From Umbelopsis ramanniana AG (lineage: Eukaryota > Mucoromycota > Umbelopsidomycetes > Umbelopsidales > Umbelopsidaceae), in the NCBI RefSeq assembly GCF_025399195.1, contig NW_026252196.1, forward strand, positions 1 to 27,926: a DNA stretch of 27,926 bases, in the 5' to 3' direction. Shown here one piece after another: positions 1 to 10,500 of the stretch (within the stretch, counting starts at the first letter, position 1; every line of letters starts with the position of its first letter). A model generated the notes under the pieces. It saw nothing but the letters and a program-made list of their open reading frames with translations, searched no databases and was not told where the DNA came from. The position numbers and the translations under genes were made by a program.

Positions 1-82
1 TTTTTTCAAGAAAAAGAATCTATACTGTACAATTGAAGCAGAAACGACCAAACTGGCGATGTGATGTCTTGGGGGGACCCGA

Positions 83-1968
83 TTATGATTTTGTCGCTGG
101 TTGCTTGTTGTGGGATGATTGCGGACGGCCCTTGTTGGCAATATAACTTCGCAAGAAAGGAGTGACTTCCAAACCAAAGGTCTCCATCTCTTCCAGAGCG
201 ACCTTGAGACGAGGGTCGGATTCTCTGACCAGCTTTCTTACGAGATGTTCATAGCACATACGAGGTGGGATGATGTTGTATTGTTTCATTTCCTCCAAGT
301 ACAAGAAGGCGTCTTCGTAGTTGGATTGGGTGCATGACAGCATGATGCACTTTGTATACGTGGCGATGTTGGGGCTAACATTAGCCTCCTTCATGTGCGT
401 CAAGATCAAGTCTCCCATCTGTCGGTTGCGTGCCAACAAGCAAGCATCCAAGGCGTAATTGTAAGTATCGATGTTAGGCTTGACACCGAGTTTGGCAGCC
501 TCCTGATAAGTTGATATTGACCGGTGAAGGTCTCTAGCCTTGACACAAGCTCCCAACACAGTGTTGAAGGCGATGGTGTCAACCTCCTTGCCTTCCTTCT
601 GCATCTGCTCAAGTATATAATAGGCCTGATCGATCTGCTCAAGGTTACCGTCAAGACTTTCAAGAATGGGGTTGGCAGTATGTTTGGTGGCAGGAATAGA
701 AAAGCTGCGCATGATTTCCAACACAGAAAAGGCCTTTTGGATATCGCCTTGCTTGACAAAGGCTTGAATTAGGGGTGCAAAGTGTTGCTCATGGTATTGG
801 TAGCCTTGTTGACCCAGACTGTCGATCATGTTGGATGCAAGCTCGGTGTTACCGATGTTTCCAGCGAAGTTCAGCACTGCGAGGGCCGTACCATCATCTG
901 GCAGACTCAAGTTTCTTCGTTGAATTATCTCCAAAATACCATTGACCACCTCAAGCTGCAATGGATGAAGGAAAGGAAAAAAAGAAAAAAAAAAAACAGG
1001 TTAGCAACCCTGGTTGACTCATTCACGACAATCTTCAAATCCATGCATGCATGACTGACTCACATTCTCGTTTTTGGCAGCGGAACGAAGCAAAGGCAAA
1101 GCAATGCCGGGCGCGAGTCGTAGTGGCAAGTTAGCCTTATCTGCATCCTGCAACATTTTCCACCCAAGCTCTAATTCGTCGAACTCGCCGCAAAGTCGGA
1201 CTAGGTGATCATAGCAAAGTGCATTTGGTCGCATTCCCTCCAGCAGTGCTTTGTCATGAAGATCAAGTGCTTGCTCAATGTTTCTGGACTCATGCAGGGT
1301 TTTGATTATGTTGTAATATGTGATGGCGTTGGGCTGGATACCTTTTGCCTTCATAATCTCCAAAACTGTGGATTGTTCAAGAACATTTCCTTGGTTGGAC
1401 AGCGCCTGAAAAATGCATATCTGTCAGTAGCCTACTCAAACCAATCATGAAAATCGATACTTTGCTTTACTCACCTTGGTCACGATGTTAAAGACATCAA
1501 CACTTGGCGTATAGCGTTCCAGGATGGTGTCGAAAGTATTCAACATCCTCCTGTTGTCTTTTCTTAAGGCGTAAAATTGCAACTTGTATACCCAAGTGTC
1601 AAGGTTGTAGTTCACACCTTTTGCTTCCATTTCTTTGAAGATATTTGACATGGTGTTCAAGCCGTTTGGAATATTCTGCTTGGTGAATAAAAGCATGTTC
1701 TTTGCGAGCTTTGTGTGGTAGAACTTGATAGGACGCACAGTGTCTGAAGCATGTTTACCTGCCTGCTCTTGCGTCAAGTCTGGAACTTGGAGCGTACTAT
1801 TGAATCGTACAAGAGCTGATGTCGCCACAACGGGAGAGGTTGAGTATGGAAGGTGGGGTTCCCATGTCAAAAGAAAAAAGTGCACATACCAGGTAGCTGC
1901 TTCCTTCCAATGTTCAGCGGAATCAGCTTTGTGAGGATGTGCGTTTTTCCTGCTGTTGATGCGAGCAT
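83..1968 (-). CDS. Pentatricopeptide-repeat (PPR) protein, probably mitochondrial
   Basis: Four exons on the minus strand: 1890-1968, 1475-1815, 1064-1405, 83-955 (stop TAA), joined by GTATGT, GTGAGT and GTGAGT donors with all phases consistent, giving 544 residues. The N-terminus, starting MLASTAGKTHILTK with no acidic residue in its first 26 positions and leading into ALVRFNST, looks like a mitochondrial presequence. Degenerate 35-residue helical repeats run through the rest; the repeat spanning the exon 2/3 junction is exactly 35 residues from PSVD to PNAI, and others carry the typical GxxPNxxTY turn (GIQPNAITYYN, GVKPNIDTYNY, NVSPNIATYT). PPR proteins bind RNA and in fungi act in processing, stability or translation of mitochondrial transcripts. 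The specific target cannot be inferred. The open frame extends upstream of 1968 only through what I read as intron 1. Confidence 0.85.
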
Positions 1969-2064
1969 GTTGGAAATGTGAGTGGGCTACAACAGCTTGG
2001 AATTTCAAAAACACACAATAAAAAAAAACCCAAATTATTTTTCCAGGACCAAAAACATTCAAGT

Positions 2065-2070
2065 CACGTG
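2065..2070. promoter_or_regulatory. CACGTG box in a divergent promoter
   Basis: A perfect CACGTG palindrome, in the context GTCACGTG, sits in the 202-bp gap between the divergent PPR and coiled-coil genes, 97 bp before the first ATG and 101 bp before the other. Such boxes are bound by fungal bHLH factors of the Cbf1/USF type. Function here is inferred from position only. Confidence 0.35.
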
Positions 2071-2170
2071 TTCAGTCGCGTCCTTCAATTCTTCGCTTTT
2101 TTACGTCGCGCGCCTTTGCCAGTTTTGCGGTCCCGGTTATGATCTCGCTTGCTAGCTACAAATTCTGAAC

Positions 2171-3648
2171 ATGTCATTGGATTCATCACCTTCTGTGAAA
2201 GAAAGAGCTGCTGCCATAGACCGGCGAGTCAGTTTAGAAGCTGAGAATGAGAGGTCAGTGTCCTACCCACCTTGCCACTGTGTGGCCGGTTATTAACTAT
2301 ATTATATTATACAGTCGACGGCTATCTGGCGAATCGAACCAATATACTTATAGAAGTAGCAAAGCACCGTATCTGCAAAAGAAAAAGATGAGAACGGTCG
2401 AGCCGCTGTCGTTCCAACCCATGCGGCCTACCAGAATCTTTTCCAGAGAAATAGAAGAACGAGCATTACAGCCTAGGCGACAGACACCAGGCTCCATCAC
2501 AAAGCACTCCTCACCCATCAATCATGCCGGTCGTATACAGTCCATAAACGAAATAAGAGAGTCCATCAAAGTTATGAAGCAAAGGATCGATACAACCCTT
2601 TCGTCAGATCAGCCCATTGATACAGAGATGTCTGCCCATGTAACACCTCAGCGATCGTACGCAAAGGAACTGGACAGAAGTCAATTTTCTGGAACACGAA
2701 ACCGGTTTAGGGAAGCTCATGAAAAAAGAAGCTTTCAGCAAAGCAACCATTCACTCGCTATATCTGAAATCGAGCACGACATCTCGCGTATCAGTGACCA
2801 GCCGTCTTTCCACGGACATCCTACGTCGAATGACCACGAACAAGACCGTCTGGCCATGGTGTATGCGCAATACTTGCAGGCAATGTATAAAGCATCTCAC
2901 GGGGCTAAGGAGATGGAACGGCAGCAGGCTGCCGCAGAGGTGAGCACCATGGTAAAAGATCAACAAGTTTCAACTGAACCGTGTTGTTGATCTTTCTTTT
3001 TTTTTTTCCAACTAGGCGCGTCTTGATAGCGCTCAAGCCCTTTTGGCCAGCCGGCAGAAGGAACTCAATGTGTCTGAATCCAAGATTAGAGTTGCGACAG
3101 AGATCGCCACGTTAGATGGACTGATAAGTAAACAAGTAAGCGTACAGAGATAATTGCAACGTGGGGTGAAGTGAAATGGACTTTACATTGAGCAACACCC
3201 GTTCTAGAAGGATAGCTTAATGCAAGTAGCAAAAACCTTGTCTCTTTTCAAGAGCCCTGTTGAACTATATATGGAAAGGATGGACAAAGCAACCGTCATT
3301 GTTCCACCGAAGGATTCAATGTGGCAGGACCTTGGTATGTGTAAAAGAGTTTCCGAAATGATACCCATTCTACCCTATAGTTGATACTAACAGCGATACA
3401 TGTAGATACCTTGAAAGAATCTGTTCAAGCATGCAGTGAAGCGCTGGGTGAACTTATCAAGACGCAAGCAGAAGACAAGGTAAGGCAACAGCTGCCCTAG
3501 GAAAGGGAATCCTTGTAAACAACGGTGCATGTTAACTAACGATCAGATGGAATCTTCTGATGTCTCACCTTTAGCAATCAACAAGGTTGCTCATGGCGAA
3601 CCAAATAACGTGCACAGCGCTCAAAGAAGAAATCGATTTATTGTGTAG
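2171..3648 (+). CDS. Coiled-coil protein of unknown function
   Basis: Six exons: 2171-2253, 2315-2939, 3016-3135, 3208-3334, 3406-3479, 3547-3648 (stop TAG), 376 residues, every junction in phase. I do not recognise a family. The first ~200 residues are polar, basic and Ser/Thr/Gln-rich and look disordered (GTRNRFREAHEKRSFQQSN). From about residue 205 to 330 the sequence is helical and heptad-like (QAAAEVARLDSAQALLASRQ; a later segment contains SPVELYMERMDKATVIVPP), suggesting a coiled-coil oligomer, perhaps cytoskeletal, centrosomal or spindle associated. That is a guess from composition. It is convergent with the membrane-protein gene, whose stop lies 103 bp away. Confidence 0.75.
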
Positions 3649-3698
3649 TTGCAAGCAGATCATCTCGTAATTTCTTCTTCTACAGTATACGTAGTCCC

Positions 3699-3704
3699 AA
3701 TAAA
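3699..3704 (+). terminator. AATAAA poly(A) signal of the coiled-coil gene
   Basis: A canonical AATAAA lies 51 nt after the TAG at 3646-3648 and before the convergent neighbour's stop at 3751, so the two 3' ends are packed into about 100 bp. Confidence 0.45.
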
Positions 3705-3750
3705 TTTGTACATAGGGTAGGGTTTTCTATACTAGTTCTAATGGCTGGCC

Positions 3751-4485
3751 TTAGTAGTGACTATGATATTGATCAAGGGATTCTCTAAACGGATTTCGCC
3801 ATGGTTCCTCTCTATACATGGACCAGGTTTCACGATTTTTCCGTTTTTGCTTCAATTTGCTCATTACAAACACGATCATGGCAATCAGGAATACACCTGA
3901 GAGAACGCTGATGATGACGGGGACGGCGATATTGGCACCAGGCGACCCACCACTGCTTGCATTCACACTTTCATTCACCAACGTTGGAGAGATGCTAGCT
4001 ATGGCGGAGGATACGTAAGTGAAGGAAGTGACTGTGGCGAGATGCGTCGTGGTGATGAGCGGCGTGGTGAGTGCGCTACTACTAGTTAATTCACTATACG
4101 AAGCGGACGACGTCGACGGTGTGATTGGAGGTAAAGACGTAGTGGGTTTGGGTCGATGCTTCCGCTTGATGGACGTAGTTGGAATAGGGGCCACACTGGC
4201 TGTGCTAGCACTGGGGGCACGATTCTCTGTCTTTGAAGAATGGGCCTTGGTGTTCGTTTTTGGAACATCCTTTGGCATGGAACTCGCGGTATCAGGAATC
4301 TCATCATTGGCTGCTGGGTCCTCTGGATGCCTTGATTTTGCTTCATCATGCGGAGTCGGTCCAGGATCCTTTCTAGGCTTGTGGCTGCTGCCCCCAGCAC
4401 CTGGTTCTGAATGTGGTTGATGAGAATTGATTATATCGAGTGGGTCATCAAGAAGTGGAGACAGCAGATTAGGTGAATCACTCAT
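3751..4485 (-). CDS. Ser/Thr/Pro-rich single-pass membrane protein
   Basis: Intronless, 244 residues. Residues 1-180 are polar and Pro/Ser/Thr-rich (likely O-mannosylated if extracellular), with two N-glycosylation sequons at N171 and N175. One hydrophobic helix covers about 187-208 (VPVIISVLSGVFLIAMIVFV), followed directly by a basic stop-transfer cluster (KLKQKRKNR) and a short tail rich in W, R and Y. The layout resembles fungal cell-wall stress sensors of the Wsc/Mid2 type, but no Wsc or Cys-rich domain is present and similarity is only architectural. Oddly, the N-terminus (MSDSPNLLSPLLDDPLD) is no signal peptide, so it is either an N-out protein inserted by its single helix or lacks an unseen upstream exon. 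Confidence 0.7.
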   Translation of the reverse strand: MSDSPNLLSPLLDDPLDIINSHQPHSEPGAGGSSHKPRKDPGPTPHDEAKSRHPEDPAANDEIPDTASSMPKDVPKTNTKAHSSKTENRAPSASTASVAPIPTTSIKRKHRPKPTTSLPPITPSTSSASYSELTSSSALTTPLITTTHLATVTSFTYVSSAIASISPTLVNESVNASSGGSPGANIAVPVIISVLSGVFLIAMIVFVMSKLKQKRKNRETWSMYREEPWRNPFRESLDQYHSHY

Positions 4486-4867
4486 AGTAAAGTAATCCTA
4501 TACAGAAATAAGGGAAACGAAGAAGGAAGATGGTGAGGAAATCAAGGAGGTGTGAAGGCACCTACAGGTTTTTCCAAAACTACTGCGTTGGACCTATGTA
4601 TCCATTTTCAGGACGGGGCCATTTGGGTTAACGTGCCTAAGCGAACGATTTCTTCCCGAATTTGATGATTTCCCCCACATATTTCGCACAACCCCCCACA
4701 TCGACCGTTAACGGGAGATAACCAAGTTTAATACTACGGAAAAAAAAAAAAAAGCGGGGGAGGGGAGGGGCAGTTTTCTCTTATACTGTATATACAAAAA
4801 CAGAAGGAAACGAAGGTAGACGAGATTATGGGTGGGGTGATATAGATATGATACATTATTTCGTTAG
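4486..4867. other. Intergenic: promoter of the membrane protein and 3' UTR of CRZ1
   Basis: No coding signal. It holds the upstream region of the minus-strand membrane-protein gene and the downstream region of the CRZ1-like gene. A poly-A run (about 4739-4753) followed by a G-rich stretch is the only notable sequence. Confidence 0.6.
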
Positions 4868-6148
4868 TTACATGGAATCAAAAAAGAATTGCGGAGGGGT
4901 GTCCAAATGTTGTGACATAGTCATTTGAGGTGGTATTGAGAAATATTGCTCATCGGAAAGTTGCTGCGGTGGTGAAGGCTGCAAATTCTGACGTTGTTCA
5001 ATAGCGGCAGCACACCCATTTTCAACTTTAAGATGTCTATTCAAAGCATCGGTTCTAGCAAATGCCTTTCCACAGTTGGGACATACATGGGGTTTGATGC
5101 CCGAGTGTAACTTTGCATGTCGGTTTCGATCGTGTTGTCGTGCAAACGCCTTGTCACATGTAGGGTGTGGGCATAAAAAGGGTCTTTCTGAGGTGTGAGT
5201 GCGAGAATGCGATGACAAGTTGTAAGGTCGAGTGAATGTCTTTCCACATCCTGGATGTTCACATTTGTAAATGGTGTTGGCATCCTCCTTGTGTTTGCTC
5301 ACTGATTTACTTCGCCTTCGAGATGGGACGGACAAAGATAAAGAATCCATTTCATTGGGTGATATGTATGGAGGTTCCGATAATCGTCTTCTGCGGTTGG
5401 CACTGGTGGCAGGATTGAGTAGCTGGTTGGAGGGTGACGGCTCCCGTGACGACATGGGCACTTTATCTTGAAGATTGTACTGTCGAAGGAATTCTTGATA
5501 ACCTTGATCAAAGTTCGCTTGTATACCGTCCACGCCTTGTGACTGATCGATCAAGTCATCCAATAACTTCATATTGTTGACACTGGCTTGGACAGGTGAC
5601 GGTTCGACCACTTCGATGGAAATGGACGGTGTTCTCAAGTGAGAATGATGATGATGTGCGTGATGATGCCCATTGCTCGCTGCTTGACCGAGTTGAAACG
5701 GTGGGTCCGGAAACACAGGGGTATCCAACATATCACCTAATTCAGGATTGTTGCTTATAGATGGGACATCGGTATTCAAGTTGAGGGTAGCAAAGTCAAT
5801 TTCTGCCGACAAAGCCGGGGAATACAAGTAATGATTGGGGGATGCAGATGGGCTGGGATAGAACGACGAGTCTCCCGATACGGATGAGACGGCGTCCCAA
5901 GCATTTTGCATACCTGGATGGTATTGGTTATCGAGAGCGTGGTCTGAGTAGTCGGAGTAAAGCGAGCCGACGGGTGAGTGAACCGACGAATTTTGTACGG
6001 CGGCCATCAGCATGGCATGTTCTTCTTCTGGAGTGGGAGCTTGAAGACCCACCGAAGATAGTTCGTGGGGTTGCATTAAACCTTGCTGTTGCTGAGCCCA
6101 CTGCAGAGTTTGATCGTGCTGGCTAGCGTCCCAAGGTAAGGAGGCCAT
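4868..6148 (-). CDS. CRZ1: Crz1-like calcineurin-responsive C2H2 transcription factor
   Basis: Intronless, 426 residues. Three C2H2 fingers lie at about 296-318 (C-x4-C...H-x3-H), 326-348 and 356-379. The finger cores RPYNLSSHSRTH, FARQHDRNRH and FARTDALNRHLKVENGC are the Crz1/CrzA signature, including the third finger ending in Cys instead of His. Upstream are a PxIxIT-type calcineurin docking motif PSISIE (174-179), an LxVP motif LSVP (272-275), a His run (161-170), and basic clusters at 252-255 and 277-280 with neighbouring serines that could be a phospho-regulated NLS. The N-terminal third is Gln/Ser/Pro-rich with acidic patches, as in activation domains. Known biology: calcineurin dephosphorylates Crz1, which enters the nucleus and activates Ca2+, cation and cell-wall stress genes. 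Gene lies just downstream of TOR on the same strand. Confidence 0.9.
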   Translation of the reverse strand: MASLPWDASQHDQTLQWAQQQQGLMQPHELSSVGLQAPTPEEEHAMLMAAVQNSSVHSPVGSLYSDYSDHALDNQYHPGMQNAWDAVSSVSGDSSFYPSPSASPNHYLYSPALSAEIDFATLNLNTDVPSISNNPELGDMLDTPVFPDPPFQLGQAASNGHHHAHHHHSHLRTPSISIEVVEPSPVQASVNNMKLLDDLIDQSQGVDGIQANFDQGYQEFLRQYNLQDKVPMSSREPSPSNQLLNPATSANRRRRLSEPPYISPNEMDSLSLSVPSRRRSKSVSKHKEDANTIYKCEHPGCGKTFTRPYNLSSHSRTHTSERPFLCPHPTCDKAFARQHDRNRHAKLHSGIKPHVCPNCGKAFARTDALNRHLKVENGCAAAIEQRQNLQPSPPQQLSDEQYFSIPPQMTMSQHLDTPPQFFFDSM

Positions 6149-7552
6149 TTATTTCAAAGATAATAAAGTGAAAGAGAAGGTAAGAGTGAAGGAAAAGAGG
6201 AAGAGAAACGAGAAAGCAGAAAAGGGTTTTTATAAACGTGAAAAAATAAATAAAAAGATATGCTTGGTGTGTGCAACGGTAATCAACCCGCTTAAATGAC
6301 AGATGAGCGCGCAAACACAGAGAGGAGGTGGAAACGGAAGGGGATGATGGAAGGAGCCGGTCTCTTTCATTCTACCTCCTTGGTTGCCATGCCATTGCTC
6401 ATTCATTCATTCACCATGCCAGCCCGGTCTTTGCTTTCTTTTGTCTGTTTCATTCGGTCGTGGCTGTGTTTAGCTCGAAATGGGAAAATTTTACAAGGAC
6501 ATCCATTTCCAGTAGCTTCATTGGGGGATCATCTTTAGGCCAGTGAAGTGTAAACCTGACGCTGACTAACCTGCTGCTGCTACATTACAGAGTTGTTTTG
6601 TACAAGCGAGCCTCTTCATAAGCCTGCCAGAACCGTATATTTTAAATTTGCTTACATCAACATTCACCATTAATCATCTGAGGCGAAGCTATTGCTACCC
6701 AAGCCTTGCTTGTATTCCCGCTCGCTCAATTTATTTCTTCTAGCTAAGAAGCCGATCTGATTTGTAACCGACAGCTTCAGCACAATCTTTGTTTACCTAT
6801 TTTCATTCGTCCCGAGCAACAGATCATGACGAAGCTCACGGGTGAGGCTTAGGGTTGGCCCAGGTAAATTTCATTACGCATGTCTGCTATAGTTCATGTT
6901 GATACCAATAGCCTAAATAATGCTGGGGTTCAGGTCGGTGAGACGATCAAGAGGTTTGTGTTGGTTCCATGAAAGGACGTCTATTTCTGTCCCAAATAGT
7001 GTACACTCCATTGAAACGATTCAGCAGGAGTTGCTCTCCCTTTGTCAACGCTGTTCTTCCAAAAACTGTTCAAAGCCTCACTTTACGCCATGAGCAGCAA
7101 GACGAGTCAGGTGGCTTCAAGGTGTTTGCCTAAGGATGGGTTATTTATGGCACAGCCAATAGAAAGCTCACTATGATCCCCCTTGGTCAGCACCTTCTTA
7201 ACATTTTTAACAAGTTAGTCGAACGGGATTTGTATTAAGCGCGGGGAAGATCAGCTTAATAATAAAGACTGATTTACCTGGTATTTGTGCCAGAAAACCA
7301 GCTTTATGGTGAATGGTTAAACTTTCAGTGAAATGCGTCTAACTGATCGACTCAAATGTCGCCGGCCGCGATCTTCCAACGGCCATGCTATTCCACGCAA
7401 AGGTATAGTGTGTAAATTGAATTTTATATATACACGAACGGGATTGGCTCCATAACCAAAAATAATAATAATAATGAAAAAAAAAAAAAAGAAGGAAGGG
7501 CATGGATAAAAGCAACTACAGGGTTTTGGTCCATGGTATCGAAACTTGACAT
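6149..7552. other. CRZ1 upstream region and TOR 3' flank
   Basis: 1.4 kb without a convincing gene. The part next to 6149 is CT-rich on the coding strand (typical fungal 5' leader) and is probably CRZ1 promoter and 5' UTR; the part near 7552 is TOR 3' UTR, with an AAT repeat and A-run at about 7465-7492. Short open frames here have no recognisable content and several lack an ATG. Confidence 0.6.
6460..6468 (+). promoter_or_regulatory. Possible Crz1/CrzA binding site (GTGGCTGTG)
   Basis: GTGGCTGTG, 312-320 bp upstream of the CRZ1 ATG, fits the degenerate CrzA consensus G[T/G]GGC[T/A]G[T/G]G that I recall for Aspergillus. One match to so degenerate a 9-mer is expected by chance in roughly one in ten regions of this size, so autoregulation is only a suggestion. 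Confidence 0.3.
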
Positions 7553-10500
7553 CTACCAGAAAGCACACCTAAAAGGAAGAACAAAAAAGTCAGGGGAGGG
7601 GATCTCACTGGATGATTCATCACATACATAGCAATACAACGTACCATCCAACATAGCACTGGCACAAATTCTCCAGAGAAGTAGCTTGTTGTATGAGCCT
7701 GTCGACTTGCGTTGGGACATCCAGTGTCTGTGAAGGCAAGAAATCTTTTCCACTAAGCTTGTTGGATACACGGTGAATGACATCCACAGCTCTAGTATTG
7801 AGAATCTCAGGTGCTCCGGCCGCTTCTTCACTTGCTGCTGCCTCGATTTCTTGTCGACTTTGACGGCGACTAACGGAAAATCCATGGTGCTCTCCTTCCA
7901 TCTCATCCATGTGGAGTTGATCTACACTTCTGTTTCTATCAACGGTGGCTAAAGGAAGAACAGAAGCGCGTTTAATCCACTTGACAAACTTGCCCATTTT
8001 TTTTTTTTTTATATGCCAATCCTGCTTACCTTGTCTAGGACTAGGGTTAAGAGTGTGGGTCAATCTCCAGTTGAACAGAGGGTCGTACACAAAGGCTTCG
8101 AGAACAGCCATCAAACTCTCCTTGTTATCGCGTAATACCCGCATAACATGCTGACACGTTATACGGAATGTGCCTTCCACACCGCTGACTTCCATAGCCT
8201 TGACCAGCATTCTCGTCAGACGGAATGGGATTTTTTCAGGGAATTTTTCGCGATGCATAGCAACCTACGTACAGGAAAATGTGCATGCATGCCATTAGTA
8301 TAGGTAGCCACCGCTCGCTTCTTGAGACTCAACAATTTGCTTATATCGACTTACCTCGAAACAGTCACCAAAGTCAATATGCACTATCTTGCCAGTAATT
8401 CTATCCAGCATAAGATTGGAAGGATGTCTATCACCAAGACCAAGGACATAACCCACCATGGACATAACAGCCAAAGAACGTGTAAACGTGGTACGGCGAT
8501 CCAACCATGCTTCTGAATTCCTACTCTTTAACCACAGCACACGGTACAAGTCCTGACCACTGGTCTTATCAAATGCAAATTGGAAAACTTCCACCTTCTG
8601 GAGTAATGTAAGATTATCATAATCCGGTGCCATCTGCATGATCAAAGTGGTTAATATGCCGGTGTCACCTCACAGTATTTTCAGTTGTGACTTTTAAACA
8701 TGTACCTGTAGCATAAGTCGATGTTCAATGTTGAGTAGAATTTTTCGGCTTTCACGGTAGTCTCTGATCAACGAATGTAAAGTGTCGGTATCGGGAACCC
8801 ATCCAATGAGACCAGAGTTGGGTGATAGAGGAATGGCAGACATACGCTGGATATTGAGATGGCGCTTGAATGTTTCTGGGTCGTTGGACAACAAGGTATT
8901 CACCAAACCAAAAAGTTGCATCACACGTTCGTCCTGTCGTAAATCTTCATGACCCTTGAGCAAATAAGTGTAATCCTTGCCATCACTACCAATGATGGTG
9001 AGTCGTCTAGGTCGTTGTTTAGATGCAATGACAGACAGGTTGGTGTGGAACTTGGCAATGCGAACAATAGGCTCGCCAGCACGATAAAATCCAGGCATGC
9101 ACAAGTCGAGATCATGTGCCTCCAAAAGCTTGGGTGAGATATATTGCAATTCCAAATTGTTAAGTTGTGGCAGCTGTTTGCTGATACGACGGAAGACCTG
9201 GTAATAGAGTTCCCATGCTTGATTTAAATTGTTCTGATCTTGCGATTCTCTGTATCGTTTGCACCACTCTTGGGCTTCCTTCAGATCGCGCCCAAACGCT
9301 TGGTGGAAAGATTCTTCTCGTACCGTTTCTGGGCCCCTATCTAACATGTTATGCAAGGGTTCCAAAGTACTAAACATAGCCTCAATGTTGCTATCACCGA
9401 AATAGAGTCGAGACGCTTCCTCAAGACCTTCATGCCACATTTCATGCCAAAGAATAGCAACTCGAATAAGTTCTTGACTGACCAATAACGCTTGATCCAC
9501 AAGTTTGGCGCTGTGAATGCGCATCCTATCCATAATGGCAAACGTCGCTCGCTTGCGAGAAATGCTCTGTGACTTGGAGGCCACTGTAAGCGAGTATACC
9601 AAGGCTTGTGGATGCACTTTGCCAATCTCGGTAAGAAGTTGGTGGATCAGTCGTCTAACATTAGGGTTAGGTGCGTGTGTACGAGCAATGAGTTGAGGAA
9701 TGACTTGGAGCCAGATGTCAATACTAATGTTATCAAATCCTTCGTTGATTGCAGAGCTGACATCGGGATGGTAGGCATATTTGAACCATAGAGTCAACAG
9801 TCGTAGAGTATCCTGCAACGAGTTTTCTTTAGACAGGGCAATAGACCAGAAAAATCCTTGGACGGCAGGCACAATATGCTGCTCCACAACATTATTTGGC
9901 ATGTTTTCTCCATGAATCGATTCATAATGATTGATGACTTCAAAGTTGGCCAATGCCCAGGTATGCCAAGCCTTGTACCAGTTTTGGTCAAATCGAGTGG
10001 CAAGCAGAAGCGATCTCAAAATATCAGGGAAGGTGTCTTCAACAAGGTCATCGTTGAGGGCCCGTTGCCATTCACCTTGTTTGAGATAGCATCGTGCAAG
10101 CAAGTTGGTATACTCAGCAATATCCTCATTAATTCGACTTGGGTCAATGGGAAGCGATACAGCCATCTCATCAGGATTGAGACCAAGGTCTTGTGTCTTT
10201 TGGACGGTAAAGTCACGAAGGACATTGAGGGTATGGTGGCGGATTTGGTTGGCCTGATCTTCATTACTAGCTTGAGAGGCAGATGCCCACATATGCTTCA
10301 AGTGAGCATACACCACCTTTGGATGTGGGTTACTGGTCATACCATTATGATCACGGTCAATGACCATGAGACTCTTGAGGGTTTTGTCAGATAGAGACAA
10401 TCGACCACTCTTGCGACACAAATTGGCGAACTTGATCCACATGTCCATGTCGTCCTGCGGAGAAACAACCATGGCGCGTACTCGTAAGATGCGTTGCCAT

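Noticed and set aside
1372-1434. Suspected 1-bp frameshift or a 42-bp intron in the PPR gene
   Set aside because: Rereading the bases showed GTTCAAGAAC without an extra A; with acceptor CAG at 1406-1408 the exon is exactly 342 nt, in phase, and gives a 35-residue repeat.
5041-5511. Several ORFs on both strands across the zinc-finger region
   Set aside because: Shadow frames of the CRZ1-like coding sequence.
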